64,000 nucleotides of DNA from the NCBI GenBank assembly GCA_016711265.1, contig JADJTI010000001.1:620001-684000 (forward strand), given 5' to 3'. Source of the stretch: Austwickia sp. (GTDB lineage: Bacteria > Actinomycetota > Actinomycetes > Actinomycetales > Dermatophilaceae). Every line of letters begins with the position of its first letter. Within the stretch, counting starts at the first letter, position 1. Both the position numbers and the translations under genes were made by a program. The notes under the pieces are model-generated. The model was not told the DNA's origin. It worked only from the letters and a program-made list of their open reading frames with translations, and made no database searches. This document shows positions 8,470 to 17,852 of this stretch, piece by piece.

Positions 8470-10815
8470 ATGACCGACCTGACACTGCAGCAGCGACCGC
8501 CCGCGGGAGGCCCCCCGGCCCCGCCGGCGGTCGCCGTGCGCACCCGCGCGGAGCTGCACCAGCCCAGTGGTCGGCTCGACACCCTCGATGGAATCCGGAC
8601 CATCGCCGTCATGCTCGTGGTGTTGTTCCACGTCAGCGTGCCGGGGATGCGGGCCGGGTTCCTCGGTGTCGACGTCTTCTTTGTGCTATCCGGGTATCTC
8701 ATCACGACGCTGCTCATCCGGGAGGTCGACGCCACCGGCAAGATCGACCTCCCCCGGTTCTGGGCCCGCCGAATGCTCCGGCTGATGCCGGCGTCCTTGC
8801 TGGTCATCGCTGTCGTGATCGGATGGGGGGTGCTGGCAGCACCCGCCTACCAGCGGCCCTCGCTCGGCGCCGACGTGCTCTGGTCGCTGCTGTACGTCGG
8901 GAACTGGAGATTCATCTCCTCCTCCAGCTACTTCGCCGCCGACGGCACCCAGTCACCCCTGCAGCACGTCTGGTCTTTGGCGGTCGAAGAGCAGTTCTAC
9001 CTGGGCTGGCCCCTGATCCTGGTGGTGGCCACCCTGCTGTTCCTGCGTCGCCCACCCCAGCACGAGGCAGGCCGGGCGCCACGTCAGCCGCACGGTCCCC
9101 CGCGGGCGGCGGGTGAAACGGGCGACCCCGTCGCTCCCGGCGGCGACACCGGCCACACTCCCGTGCTCATGGACGTGTCCGGGGCCCTGGACGCGGCCGC
9201 CGCCCGTCGTCGGCACGCGCAGGACCGGACCCATAGGTTGCGCCGCATCGCGCTGGTGGTGGGCGTACTGGCGGCGGTCCACGTGGTGGTGTCCGCCGCC
9301 GCGTTATGGGTCCTCTACGACCCGGCAGCGCCGGACCGGGCGTACATGGGCACGGACGCGAAGGCCTTCGAACCGCTGATCGGCGCGGTCGCGGCCGCGG
9401 TGATGCAGACCCCGCGGGCGCGTCGCTTCGTGATCCGGTACGCCGAGCTGCTGATGCTCACCGGGCTGCTGGGGATCCTCGTGGGGATCCTCAACCTCGC
9501 CGACACCCACGGCCCCAAGCAGCTGTACTTCGCTGGCGGCTCGCTGGTCTTCGCGATGCTGTGCGCGCTGCTGGTCGTCGGGGCCGCGTTCACCCGGGAC
9601 GACTTCGGCATCGGCCGGATTCTGGCCTGGGGGCCGGTGGCCTACCTCGGCCGGATCTCCTACGGCATCTACCTGTGGCACTGGCCCTTGGCCGTGTGGG
9701 CGGGCACCCACCCGCAGTGGCGCCCCGCGCAGGCAGCCGGGGTGGTGGCGGCGACCATCGCCCTGGCTGCGTTGTCGTTCCACTTCTTCGAGCAGCCGAT
9801 CCGGACCGGACGCCCCGCGGCGCTGCCCTCCTGGCAGACGCTGAGCACCGGCGGGGTCACGATCATGGTGGTCGCGTTGTCGTCCGGGCTGCTCGGGGGC
9901 ACCCCGATCAGCTCCATCGTGCCCGCGGTCGGCCAGGCGCCCGACGACAAGACCGTCGTCGTCGTCGGCGACTCAGTCGCCCGACGCCTGGTCCCGGCCC
10001 TGGCCCAGCAGGGACTACTGCGCGACCTCACCGTGCTGAATGCCGCCCGTGGCGGCTGCCCGGCCCTCGGCATCAACGTCGTCGGCGACGATGGTGCGCT
10101 GGTCAACGGCGTGGACTGCGCGGCCGAGGTACCCAAATCCCAGACCGAAGTGATCGCGCAGGCCCGGCCCAGCGCCGTGCTGTGGTGGTCCCGATACGAG
10201 CTGGCCGACCGGCAGGGCGAAACCGGCCGGATCCTGAAAGCGGGCACCCCGGCCTTCTGGGAGGCCCAGCGCGTCTCGCTGGCCACCACCGTCGACCGGC
10301 TCAGCGCCACCGGCGCCACGGTCGTCATTGTCGAGGTGGACCGGGTGGGCCTGGGGATCAACGGACGGTGTACGCCGGCCTCCTGCCCAGGATTCCTGCG
10401 CGCGCTGCGGGACAACGACAGCCTGCGAACCACCTGGAACGCCATGGTGCGTCAGTACGCCGCCACCGACACCCGAGTGCGCCTGGTCACGATGGACGAC
10501 GTGTACTGCCGGACGGTCGGCAATCCCTGCAGTGATCTGCTCCCGATGCGCAGGACCCCGGCGCGCGCCGGAACCGCCGTGCCCGGCCCACCCATCTCGA
10601 CCGGAGCGACCAGTCCGGTCAGGCCCGACACACCCCCCGCGACCGCGCCCGTCGGTGCCCCGCAGCCGTCGCTGTGGCCGCCGCTCGGCCAATTCCCGGC
10701 CCCGGACGGGAGCGGCCTGGCCCGCCCGGACGGATCGCACTTCCGCGAAGAGGCCGTCGTCGATGTCGCCGAGGTCCTCCTCGATCGACTCCAGGCCGTG
10801 CTCCCCCGGCGCTGA
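8470..10815 (+). CDS. OafA-like membrane acyltransferase with C-terminal SGNH domain
   Basis: Transfers acyl (commonly acetyl) groups onto a cell-surface glycan. The N-terminal half is acyltransferase-3: LDGIRTIAVMLVVLFHVSV near residue 38, GVDVFFVLSGYLITTLLI near 72, and WSLAVEEQFYLGWP near 168, with about ten membrane segments ending near residue 480. The C-terminal part begins with the SGNH block-I motif VVVVGDSVARR near residue 497 and ends in DGSHFREEAVVDVA, matching the catalytic His/Asp block V. A 60-residue Pro/Arg-rich cytoplasmic loop interrupts the membrane region at about residues 195-255. The glycan target is not revealed by its neighbours pepA and lpd. Confidence 0.88.
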   Translation: MTDLTLQQRPPAGGPPAPPAVAVRTRAELHQPSGRLDTLDGIRTIAVMLVVLFHVSVPGMRAGFLGVDVFFVLSGYLITTLLIREVDATGKIDLPRFWARRMLRLMPASLLVIAVVIGWGVLAAPAYQRPSLGADVLWSLLYVGNWRFISSSSYFAADGTQSPLQHVWSLAVEEQFYLGWPLILVVATLLFLRRPPQHEAGRAPRQPHGPPRAAGETGDPVAPGGDTGHTPVLMDVSGALDAAAARRRHAQDRTHRLRRIALVVGVLAAVHVVVSAAALWVLYDPAAPDRAYMGTDAKAFEPLIGAVAAAVMQTPRARRFVIRYAELLMLTGLLGILVGILNLADTHGPKQLYFAGGSLVFAMLCALLVVGAAFTRDDFGIGRILAWGPVAYLGRISYGIYLWHWPLAVWAGTHPQWRPAQAAGVVAATIALAALSFHFFEQPIRTGRPAALPSWQTLSTGGVTIMVVALSSGLLGGTPISSIVPAVGQAPDDKTVVVVGDSVARRLVPALAQQGLLRDLTVLNAARGGCPALGINVVGDDGALVNGVDCAAEVPKSQTEVIAQARPSAVLWWSRYELADRQGETGRILKAGTPAFWEAQRVSLATTVDRLSATGATVVIVEVDRVGLGINGRCTPASCPGFLRALRDNDSLRTTWNAMVRQYAATDTRVRLVTMDDVYCRTVGNPCSDLLPMRRTPARAGTAVPGPPISTGATSPVRPDTPPATAPVGAPQPSLWPPLGQFPAPDGSGLARPDGSHFREEAVVDVAEVLLDRLQAVLPRR

Positions 10816-10936
10816 CCCACCGATCGGCACACCGGGCGGATGCCTGATCGGCTCGGTGGTGCAAGACTGGCGCCGTCACGGCACGCCCGCCGGCGAGCCC
10901 ACCGGCCGCGCCGGCCAGAACCGCGAGGGAGCGCAC

Positions 10937-12349
10937 ATGTCGGCCACCCCCCACAGCTCGGCGCCCGATACCTACGACGTGGTCGTCCTCGGTGGTGGCA
11001 GCGGCGGCTACGCGTGTGCGCTCCGGGCGGCACAACTTGGGCGACGGGTGGCCTTGGTGGAATCGGCCAAGCTGGGGGGCACCTGCCTGCACTGGGGGTG
11101 CATCCCCACCAAGGCACTGCTCCATGCCGCCGAGCTGGCCGACGCGCCCCGCGAGGCCGCCAGGGTCGGGGTCCGGATCAGCAGTGAGGGCGTCGACCTG
11201 GACGCGGTGCACGCGTTTAAGGACGGCGTGATCACCCGGCTGCACCGTGGTTTGACGGGGTTGATCGCGGGCGCCGGCATCACCGTGGTGGCCGGCACGG
11301 GTCGGTTGCGGGACGCACGCACGGTCGTGGTCAGCCCCGCAGAGCAGGGCGCCCCCGAGCGCGTGCTCACCGGGGAGTACATCGTGCTGGCCACCGGGTC
11401 GCAGCCGCGCACCCTGCCGGCCGTCCCGATCGGTGGCCCGGTGATGACCAGCGATGAGGCCCTGCAGCTCGCGCACTTACCGCAGCGGGCCGTGGTGCTG
11501 GGCGGTGGGGTGATCGGCGTCGAATTCGCCTCCCTGCTGACCTCCTTCGGCGTCGCGGTCACCGTCGTCGAGGCTCTCCCCCGGCTCGTCCCGACCGAGG
11601 ACGAAGCGATCTCCAAGGCGCTGACCCGGGCGTTCGGCAAGCGTGGCATCGAGGTCCGCACGGGCACGATGGTCAGCGCGGTGGAGCCTCGCGACGACGG
11701 CGTGCGGGTCTTGCTGGATCAGGGCGACCCGATCGAGACCGATCTGCTCCTGGTCGCCGTCGGCCGGGGACCGCGCACCGTCGGCCTGGGATATGAGGAA
11801 GCCGGGGTGCGGCTGGATCGGGGTTTCGTGGTGACCGACGAGCGCTGCCGCACCAGCGTGCCTGGGGTGTACGCCGTCGGGGACATCGTCCCGGGTCTGC
11901 AGCTGGCTCATCGCGGATTCGCCCAGGGGGCCTTCGTGGCGGAGGACCTGGCCGGGCTGGACCCGATCCCGCTGGACGAGCGGACCATTCCCCGGGTCAC
12001 CTACTGTGAGCCCGAGATCGCATCGGTGGGGCTGACCGAGGAAGCCGCCCGGGCGGCGTACCCCGATGTAACAGTGCATGAGTACAATTTGGGCGGCAAC
12101 GGACGAAGCCTGATCCTGGGCACCACCGGGTTCGTCAAGGTGGTCGCCCGGGGGGACGGCCCGGTGGTCGGCATCCACATGCTGGGCTCTCGGATCGGTG
12201 AACAAATCGGCGAGGCACAGCTCATCGTCGGGTGGGAGGCCACCCCGGCCGACGTGGCCGGGTTGGTGCACGCCCACCCCACCCAGAACGAGGCGCTGGG
12301 CGAGGCGCACCTGGCCCTGGCGGGCAAGCCGCTGCACTCTCACGCGTGA
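10937..12349 (+). CDS. lpd: Dihydrolipoyl dehydrogenase (E3)
   Basis: FAD enzyme that reoxidises dihydrolipoyl groups of 2-oxoacid dehydrogenases and the glycine cleavage system. Seen in order: FAD-binding GGGSGGYACALRAAQLG at the N-terminus, redox-active disulfide GGTCLHWGCIPTKAL at about residues 47-61, NAD-binding GGGVIGVEFASLL, VYAVGDI, and the C-terminal HAHPTQNEALGEA with the catalytic His-Glu pair. The ATG at 10937 is chosen for the preceding GAGGGAG; the longer frame reaching back to 10328 overlaps the acyltransferase and is not real. Total 470 residues, normal for the family. The E2 gene follows after 55 bases, so the two are probably one operon. Confidence 0.95.
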   Translation: MSATPHSSAPDTYDVVVLGGGSGGYACALRAAQLGRRVALVESAKLGGTCLHWGCIPTKALLHAAELADAPREAARVGVRISSEGVDLDAVHAFKDGVITRLHRGLTGLIAGAGITVVAGTGRLRDARTVVVSPAEQGAPERVLTGEYIVLATGSQPRTLPAVPIGGPVMTSDEALQLAHLPQRAVVLGGGVIGVEFASLLTSFGVAVTVVEALPRLVPTEDEAISKALTRAFGKRGIEVRTGTMVSAVEPRDDGVRVLLDQGDPIETDLLLVAVGRGPRTVGLGYEEAGVRLDRGFVVTDERCRTSVPGVYAVGDIVPGLQLAHRGFAQGAFVAEDLAGLDPIPLDERTIPRVTYCEPEIASVGLTEEAARAAYPDVTVHEYNLGGNGRSLILGTTGFVKVVARGDGPVVGIHMLGSRIGEQIGEAQLIVGWEATPADVAGLVHAHPTQNEALGEAHLALAGKPLHSHA

Positions 12350-12404
12350 GTTGAGCGTGGGTCCTAGACTGGCCGCACCAGATCGATCCGAGGAGACCTC
12401 TGAC

Positions 12405-14276
12405 ATGTCTGAACGCGTGACCATGCCGGCGCTGGGCGAGTCCGTCACCGAAGGAACGGTGACGCGCTGGCTCAAGAGCGTGGGGGATACCGTCCAGGTG
12501 GACGAGCCGTTGCTGGAAGTCTCCACGGACAAGGTGGACACCGAGATCCCCTCCCCGATCGCCGGCACGCTCGAGCAGATCCTGGTGCAGGAGGACGAGA
12601 CGGTTCCCGTCGGTGCCGACCTGGCAGTGATCGGTGACGGCTCCGGTGGCGGTGACGGCGCTGACGCCGGAGAGTCCGCGGGCGGCGGGTCGGAGGACCA
12701 GGCCGCTGCGCAGGAGGCCGAGCAGCCGGCGCCGACGCCGTCCACCGAGGCGCCGGTGAACGAGGCGACCTCGGAGCCCGAGCAGGCGCAGAGCGATGCT
12801 CCCGCCCCGGCCGAGGACTCCGGTGGGAACGCGGGCGGGCAGGTCTCCGGGGGCGAGAAGGTGACCATGCCTGCCCTGGGGGAATCGGTGACCGAGGGCA
12901 CCGTGACCCGGTGGCTCAAGGCCGAAGGCGACGAGGTCGCCGTCGACGAGCCGCTGCTGGAAGTCTCGACCGACAAGGTCGACACCGAGATCCCCTCGCC
13001 GGTCGCCGGCGTGCTGACCAAGATCCTCGTGGGTGAGGACGAGACCGTCCCCGTGGGCGCGGACCTGGCCATCATCGGTGGCTCCGTCGGCGACGCCAGC
13101 GGCGATGCCGACGCTGGTGCCGACGCCGGCCAGGGGACACCCCCCGCTCCCGAGGAGCAGCAGCAGGAGCAGCCGGCGGCTGACGACACCCAAGGCAGCC
13201 ACGCCGGCCAGGAACCGGCCGCCCCGGAACAGCCGGCCGCCCAGGAGCCCCAGCAGTCCGCCGAGGCCCCCGCCGAGACATCGGGTGGTTCCGACGGCGA
13301 ACAGGAGGATGGCGACGCGTCGTCGTACGTCACCCCGCTGGTGCGCAAGCTCGCGGCCGACCACGGGGTCGACCTGGGCACGTTGAAGGGCACCGGGGTC
13401 GGGGGCCGGATCCGCAAGCAGGACGTCCTGGAGGCGGCTCGAGCGGCAGAGGCCGCCGCCGCGCCGCCCGAGCCGGAGGCACCCGCTGCGGCACCGGCCG
13501 CGCCGGCTGCACCCGCAGCGCCCGCAAGGCGGGCGCCGGCACCAGCCGCCGGGAAGCCGTCGGTGTCGCCCAAGCGGGGCACCGTGGAGAAGATGTCGCG
13601 GATGCGTAAAGTGATCGCCTCGCGGATGGTCGAATCACTGCAGGTGTCGGCGCAGCTGACCACGGTCGTGGAGGTGGACGTCACCCGGCTGGCGCGGTTG
13701 CGGACCCAGCACAAGGAAGCCTTCAAGAGCCGCGAGGGCGTCAGCCTGAGCTTCCTGCCGTTCTTCGCGCTGGCCGCCGTCGAAGCCCTTAAGGCGTTCC
13801 CGATGGTGAACGCCCAGATCGATGGTGACCAGGTCGTCTACCACGGTCAGGAGAACCTCGGGGTTGCCGTGGACACCGAACGAGGCCTCATGGTGCCCGT
13901 CATCCGGGACGCCGGGGACCTCAACGTCGCCGGTCTGGCCCGCAAGATCGCCGACCTCGCCGAGCGCACCCGGACGGGCAAGATCGGGCCCGACGAACTC
14001 GGCGGAGGCACCTTCACGCTGACCAACACGGGCAGCCGGGGAGCGCTGTTCGACACCCCGATCATCAACCAGCCGCAGGTCGCGATCCTGGGGACCGGTG
14101 CCGTGGTCAAGCGGCCGATGGTGGTGGAGGACGGTGACGGTGGTGAGACCATCGCGATCCGCTCGATGTGCTACCTGGCGCTGTCCTACGACCACCGGCT
14201 GGTCGACGGAGCCGACGCGGCTCGCTTCCTGGTCGCGATGAAGGACCGGCTCGAAGAGGGCAACTTCGAGCTCTAG
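12405..14276 (+). CDS. sucB: 2-oxoglutarate dehydrogenase-type dihydrolipoamide acyltransferase (E2)
   Basis: Core subunit of a 2-oxoacid dehydrogenase complex. Two lipoyl domains are present, each with the lipoylation motif STDKVDTEI (Lys43 and Lys191), joined by Ala/Pro/Glu-rich linkers. A peripheral-subunit-binding domain follows at about residues 305-345 (TPLVRKLAADHGVDL...GVGGRIRKQDV), then the catalytic domain ending with SYDHRLVDGADAARF. The ATG at 12405 is preceded by GAGGAGACC. In actinobacteria this gene beside lpd and lipA/B is usually annotated sucB, but the protein may serve pyruvate dehydrogenase as well. Both lipoyl modules are nearly identical in sequence, suggesting duplication or gene conversion. 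Confidence 0.93.
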   Translation: MSERVTMPALGESVTEGTVTRWLKSVGDTVQVDEPLLEVSTDKVDTEIPSPIAGTLEQILVQEDETVPVGADLAVIGDGSGGGDGADAGESAGGGSEDQAAAQEAEQPAPTPSTEAPVNEATSEPEQAQSDAPAPAEDSGGNAGGQVSGGEKVTMPALGESVTEGTVTRWLKAEGDEVAVDEPLLEVSTDKVDTEIPSPVAGVLTKILVGEDETVPVGADLAIIGGSVGDASGDADAGADAGQGTPPAPEEQQQEQPAADDTQGSHAGQEPAAPEQPAAQEPQQSAEAPAETSGGSDGEQEDGDASSYVTPLVRKLAADHGVDLGTLKGTGVGGRIRKQDVLEAARAAEAAAAPPEPEAPAAAPAAPAAPAAPARRAPAPAAGKPSVSPKRGTVEKMSRMRKVIASRMVESLQVSAQLTTVVEVDVTRLARLRTQHKEAFKSREGVSLSFLPFFALAAVEALKAFPMVNAQIDGDQVVYHGQENLGVAVDTERGLMVPVIRDAGDLNVAGLARKIADLAERTRTGKIGPDELGGGTFTLTNTGSRGALFDTPIINQPQVAILGTGAVVKRPMVVEDGDGGETIAIRSMCYLALSYDHRLVDGADAARFLVAMKDRLEEGNFEL

Positions 14277-14345
14277 GCCGACCCGACGACGTTGCCGGTA
14301 CCCGTCGGCGACGTCGTCGGCCACCCTCGGGAAAGCGGGAATGCG

Positions 14346-15245
14346 ATGTCCAAGAACGTGGCGATCACCGGTGCCTCCGGCCTGATCGGCAGCGCCCTCT
14401 CGGCCCACCTGGTGGGGCGCGGCGACACCGTGGTTCATCTGGTACGTCGACCCGCCCGCAACAGCGCCGAGATCAGTTGGCATCCCGGGGGCGAGCCGCT
14501 GGAGCCCTCCGCGCTGAGCGACCTCGACGCCATCGTCCACCTCGCCGGGGAACCGCTCAGTGGCAGGCGGTGGACCTCGGGGATGCGCGCCGAGATCCGC
14601 CGCTCTCGGATCGAGAGCACCCGAACCCTCGCCAAGGCGCTGACCCAACTCGATCGTCCGATCCGTTGGGTCAGCGGCTCCGCAACCGGGTTCTACGGCA
14701 CCGACCGGGGCGGTGAGGAGCTCACCGAGACCAGCTCGGCAGGGCGTGGTTTCCTGGCGGAGGTGTGCCAAGCCTGGGAGGCGCAAACCCAGCCCGCCGC
14801 CGACGCCGGTCATCCGGTCGCGCACGTGCGGACCGGGATCGTGCTCGCGCCCCACGGCGGCGCACTGCAGTACCTGCTGCCGATCACCAAGGCCGGTGTC
14901 GCTGGTCCCCTGGGCAGCGGCCGCCAGTTCTGGCCGTGGATCACCCTGACCGACCAGGTGCGTGCCCTTGCCTGGCTGATCGATCACCGCGAGGTCACCG
15001 GGCCGGTGAACCTCGTGGCACCCACCCCGGCGACGCAGGGCAGGATCTCGGCGTCGATCGCCTCGGCCATGGGGCGCCCGTCGGTGGTGCCGACGCCCTC
15101 ACCGGTGCTCAAGCTGGTGCTCGGGGAGTTCGCCGACACCATCCTCGGCAGCCAGCGAGTGCTGCCTCAGGTCCTCACCGATAGCGGCTTCACCTTCCAG
15201 CACGGTGACATCGACGCGGCGGCTGACTGGCTCATGTCGGCCTGA
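14346..15245 (+). CDS. TIGR01777-type NAD-dependent epimerase/dehydratase family protein
   Basis: A short-chain dehydrogenase-like protein of 299 residues. The nucleotide-binding motif ITGASGLIGSAL opens the protein; VHLAGEPLSGRRW, WVSGSATGFYG and RTGIVLAPHGGAL, together with the C-terminal LGEFADTILGSQRVLPQVLTD, are typical of the YfcH/SulA-related family whose substrate is unknown. The ATG at 14346 is taken because similarity begins there; an upstream in-frame ATG at 14292 adds only non-conserved residues. It lies 69 bases after sucB on the same strand and ends 22 bases before the convergent kinase gene. Confidence 0.88.
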   Translation: MSKNVAITGASGLIGSALSAHLVGRGDTVVHLVRRPARNSAEISWHPGGEPLEPSALSDLDAIVHLAGEPLSGRRWTSGMRAEIRRSRIESTRTLAKALTQLDRPIRWVSGSATGFYGTDRGGEELTETSSAGRGFLAEVCQAWEAQTQPAADAGHPVAHVRTGIVLAPHGGALQYLLPITKAGVAGPLGSGRQFWPWITLTDQVRALAWLIDHREVTGPVNLVAPTPATQGRISASIASAMGRPSVVPTPSPVLKLVLGEFADTILGSQRVLPQVLTDSGFTFQHGDIDAAADWLMSA

Positions 15246-15267
15246 GCCGCGCGGGCGATGACCACGC

Positions 15268-16986
15268 TCACCCGGGTTCCACCTTCGCGATGACCCACGG
15301 GTTGTCCCCCGCGCCGTCGGGGCGGGCCAGCAGCAGACGCACCGGGGTCGGGGCCTGCGCGGGCACCACGTCCTGGTCGCGGAGGCGCGGATCCGCACGC
15401 GCCCCGTGGCTGCCACGCCTGACCACGTAGGCGCTCGTGCCGATCCGCAACCGGACCAGGCAACTCCGGGGATCGATCCGTTCGATCTGCGGCGGGCTGA
15501 GCAGGTACCGAAGGCCGTCATAACGCACCCCGGCCCGCCGCAACGCGGCGACCTCCGCCCGGGCCGCGGCCAGCGCGCTCGATCCCGGCAGATAGGCGCT
15601 AGCCAGAGGCGCCGGGTCAGCTGACCGCAACGCCGCGGCCCGGGCGTCGACGAGGGTCGCGATTCTGGTCGCCAGCAGCTCCCCGCTCTGCGGGGGACGC
15701 GCCGGAGACGAAGCCACCGCAGGCGGCATCCGTCGAGCCGTTGACGCGGAACCAGTGGTCGACGGGGCCGGGGAGGGCGTCGGTACGACGACGGGCTGCT
15801 CGGTCGGGACTCCTCCGGCGCCCACGGAGCTGGCCGCCCACTGCACCCCGCCGGAGGTCAGGGCGAACGCGACCAACCCGGCAGCGCCGCACAGGATCGC
15901 CACCCGCCGTCCCCTCCGGGCGTGCCCTCCCTGCCCTGGCGCCCTGGACCGCCGATGACGACCGCCGCAGGGGTCGGAGTCCGTGCCCGGCGCCACGTCC
16001 AAGCCGGCCCCACTCACGCCCACGTCCGGGCCCGGTATGTCCACGGCGGTCGCCACCGTCCCCCGGGACGCCGCCATCCCCCAGCCCTCGCGCAGCCGCC
16101 GGGTCAGCTGCTCGGCCGGGTCCGGGCCCTCGGGCATCGGCAGGGGGCTGGCTCGACAGGCTGCCAGGACGGCGGCCGCGGCGGCCTCGGCCGTGGGGCG
16201 CAGCGTCGGGTCTCCTCGCAGGCACTCGTCGATCACCGTGGCCAGCTCCGGCGGCAGCTCCGCGACCACCTCACTCAGCGGACGTCGTACCAGACCTGGG
16301 GGGACCGCCTGGCCGGTCAGCATGCGCCACCCGAGCGCCCCGACCGCGTACACGTCCGCGGCAGCCGTCGGGGGTGCCGAGGCAGTCACCTCCGGCGCCA
16401 GGTACTCCATGGTTGCGGCGATGCTGGCATGGTGCTGGCCCACCAACCGGGATCGTCCGAGGTCGGCCAGCATGGGTTGGCCTGCCCGCGTCAGCAGGAT
16501 GTTGGCCGCGCTCACGTCGGCGTGCACGACGCCGACGCGGTGCAGCTGCCCCAGCGTGCTCAACACCGGGGCCAGGACGGTGACGACCTCACCGGCCTGC
16601 AATCGGCCGCGCTGAGCCACGATCTCCCCGACGCTGCCACCATCGACCAGGTCCAGGACCAGAGCCGTCCGGCCGCAGCTCGTTCGGGTGACTTCGTGCA
16701 AGCCGATCAGATGCGGAAGTCGCAGGTTGCTCAGGACGGTGGCTTCCTGGTCCAGTTCGACGCTGCCGGGGTCCGCGCTGTGGGCCACTTTCACGGCGCA
16801 GCGCCACCCGTCCAGGTCGCGCCGGGCCGCGTATACCGCGCCGGTCGCCCCGGAACCGAGGTGACGCATCAGGGTCAGACCGAGCAGCCGCGGCCAGCGT
16901 TGAGAGCTCGCGGGGGGAGAAGTCGACGGATCGTGCACCACCGCACTATCGCGCGTGCGCCCCGGTCCGTGATCCGGTTCATCCAC
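15268..16986 (-). CDS. Membrane-anchored serine/threonine protein kinase
   Basis: An N-terminal kinase domain shows the glycine loop LGSGATGAVYAARR, invariant Lys in CAVKVAH, catalytic loop VHADVSAANILL (HAD instead of HRD), metal-binding DLG in place of DFG, and APE in EYLAPEV. A basic linker leads to one membrane segment (VAILCGAAGLVAFAL), a Thr/Pro/Ser stalk and an extracellular domain of about 140 residues ending in VIAKVEPG that resembles no sensor I can name; no PASTA repeat is visible. The GTG at 16986 has a near-perfect AGGAGG upstream, so I prefer it to the longer frame that would overlap lipB. Divergent from lipB. Probably active, though the HAD and DLG substitutions leave some doubt. 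Confidence 0.85.
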   Translation of the reverse strand: MDEPDHGPGRTRDSAVVHDPSTSPPASSQRWPRLLGLTLMRHLGSGATGAVYAARRDLDGWRCAVKVAHSADPGSVELDQEATVLSNLRLPHLIGLHEVTRTSCGRTALVLDLVDGGSVGEIVAQRGRLQAGEVVTVLAPVLSTLGQLHRVGVVHADVSAANILLTRAGQPMLADLGRSRLVGQHHASIAATMEYLAPEVTASAPPTAAADVYAVGALGWRMLTGQAVPPGLVRRPLSEVVAELPPELATVIDECLRGDPTLRPTAEAAAAAVLAACRASPLPMPEGPDPAEQLTRRLREGWGMAASRGTVATAVDIPGPDVGVSGAGLDVAPGTDSDPCGGRHRRSRAPGQGGHARRGRRVAILCGAAGLVAFALTSGGVQWAASSVGAGGVPTEQPVVVPTPSPAPSTTGSASTARRMPPAVASSPARPPQSGELLATRIATLVDARAAALRSADPAPLASAYLPGSSALAAARAEVAALRRAGVRYDGLRYLLSPPQIERIDPRSCLVRLRIGTSAYVVRRGSHGARADPRLRDQDVVPAQAPTPVRLLLARPDGAGDNPWVIAKVEPG

Positions 16987-17041
16987 AGCCCTCCTGACCA
17001 GGGGCTGCGAGGATGTCGGCGGCTCCCCGTAGGCTGAACCC

Positions 17042-17689
17042 ATGCGTTTCGAACACCTGGGTTTCGCTCCCGACATGGTGGACTATCTGGTGGCCTGGGA
17101 CCGCCAGCGTGCCGTGCACGCCGCGGTGGTCGAGGGAACGATGCCGGACACGGTCCTGCTGCTGGAGCACACCGCGGTGTACACCGCCGGTAAGCGCACC
17201 GAGCCGCATGAGCGGCCCTTCGACGGCACACCGGTGATCGAGGTCGACCGCGGCGGCAAGATCACCTGGCACGGCCCGGGCCAGCTGGTGGGGTACCCGA
17301 TCGTCCGGCTCGCGCAGCCGGTCGACGTCGTCGCCCACGTCCGCCGTCTCGAGGAGGCCATGCTGGGCGTCTGCGGCGAACTCGGCGTACCGGCAGTGCG
17401 GGTGGCGGGTCGTTCCGGCATCTGGATCCGCGCCGATCACGCGCGACCGGAACGCAAGGTCGGCGCCATCGGGGTGCGGGTGTCCCGATCGGTCACCATG
17501 CACGGTTTCGCCCTGAACGTGGACTGCGACCTGGGCTGGAGTTCGGTCATCGTGCCCTGCGGGATCGCCGACGCCGGGGTCACGTCCCTGACCCTCGAAC
17601 TGGGCCGCCCGGTCACGGTGCCGGAGATCCTGCCGTTGGCCCAGACCCACCTGGAACGGGTGCTGGACGGCGCTGCCCGCGCGGCCTGA
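17042..17689 (+). CDS. lipB: Octanoyl-ACP:protein octanoyltransferase
   Basis: Moves octanoyl groups from acyl carrier protein to lipoyl domains, the first step of lipoate synthesis. Conserved segments seen: VLLLEHTAVYTAGKRT, the family signature RGGKITWHGPGQLVGYPI, KVGAIGVRVSRSVTMHGFALNV, and the catalytic Cys in VPCGIADAGVTSL at about residue 175. 215 residues is normal. The start is the ATG at 17042. lipA follows 163 bases later on the same strand; the E2 protein encoded 3 kb upstream and the glycine cleavage H-protein are the expected targets. Confidence 0.95.
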   Translation: MRFEHLGFAPDMVDYLVAWDRQRAVHAAVVEGTMPDTVLLLEHTAVYTAGKRTEPHERPFDGTPVIEVDRGGKITWHGPGQLVGYPIVRLAQPVDVVAHVRRLEEAMLGVCGELGVPAVRVAGRSGIWIRADHARPERKVGAIGVRVSRSVTMHGFALNVDCDLGWSSVIVPCGIADAGVTSLTLELGRPVTVPEILPLAQTHLERVLDGAARAA

Positions 17690-17852
17690 CCGGGAGACCT
17701 CGAGCCGGGTCGGGAACGACCGCGTAAACTTGGACGGGTGGGCGGACCAAGCCGCCCAGTCGTCGCGGAGGGATCGGCGGTACCCTCGGGCAATCCCCGT
17801 GGGTACCAGGCGATTTCCCGTCCGCGCGGCCTTACCCGTCACAGGAGCCCCC

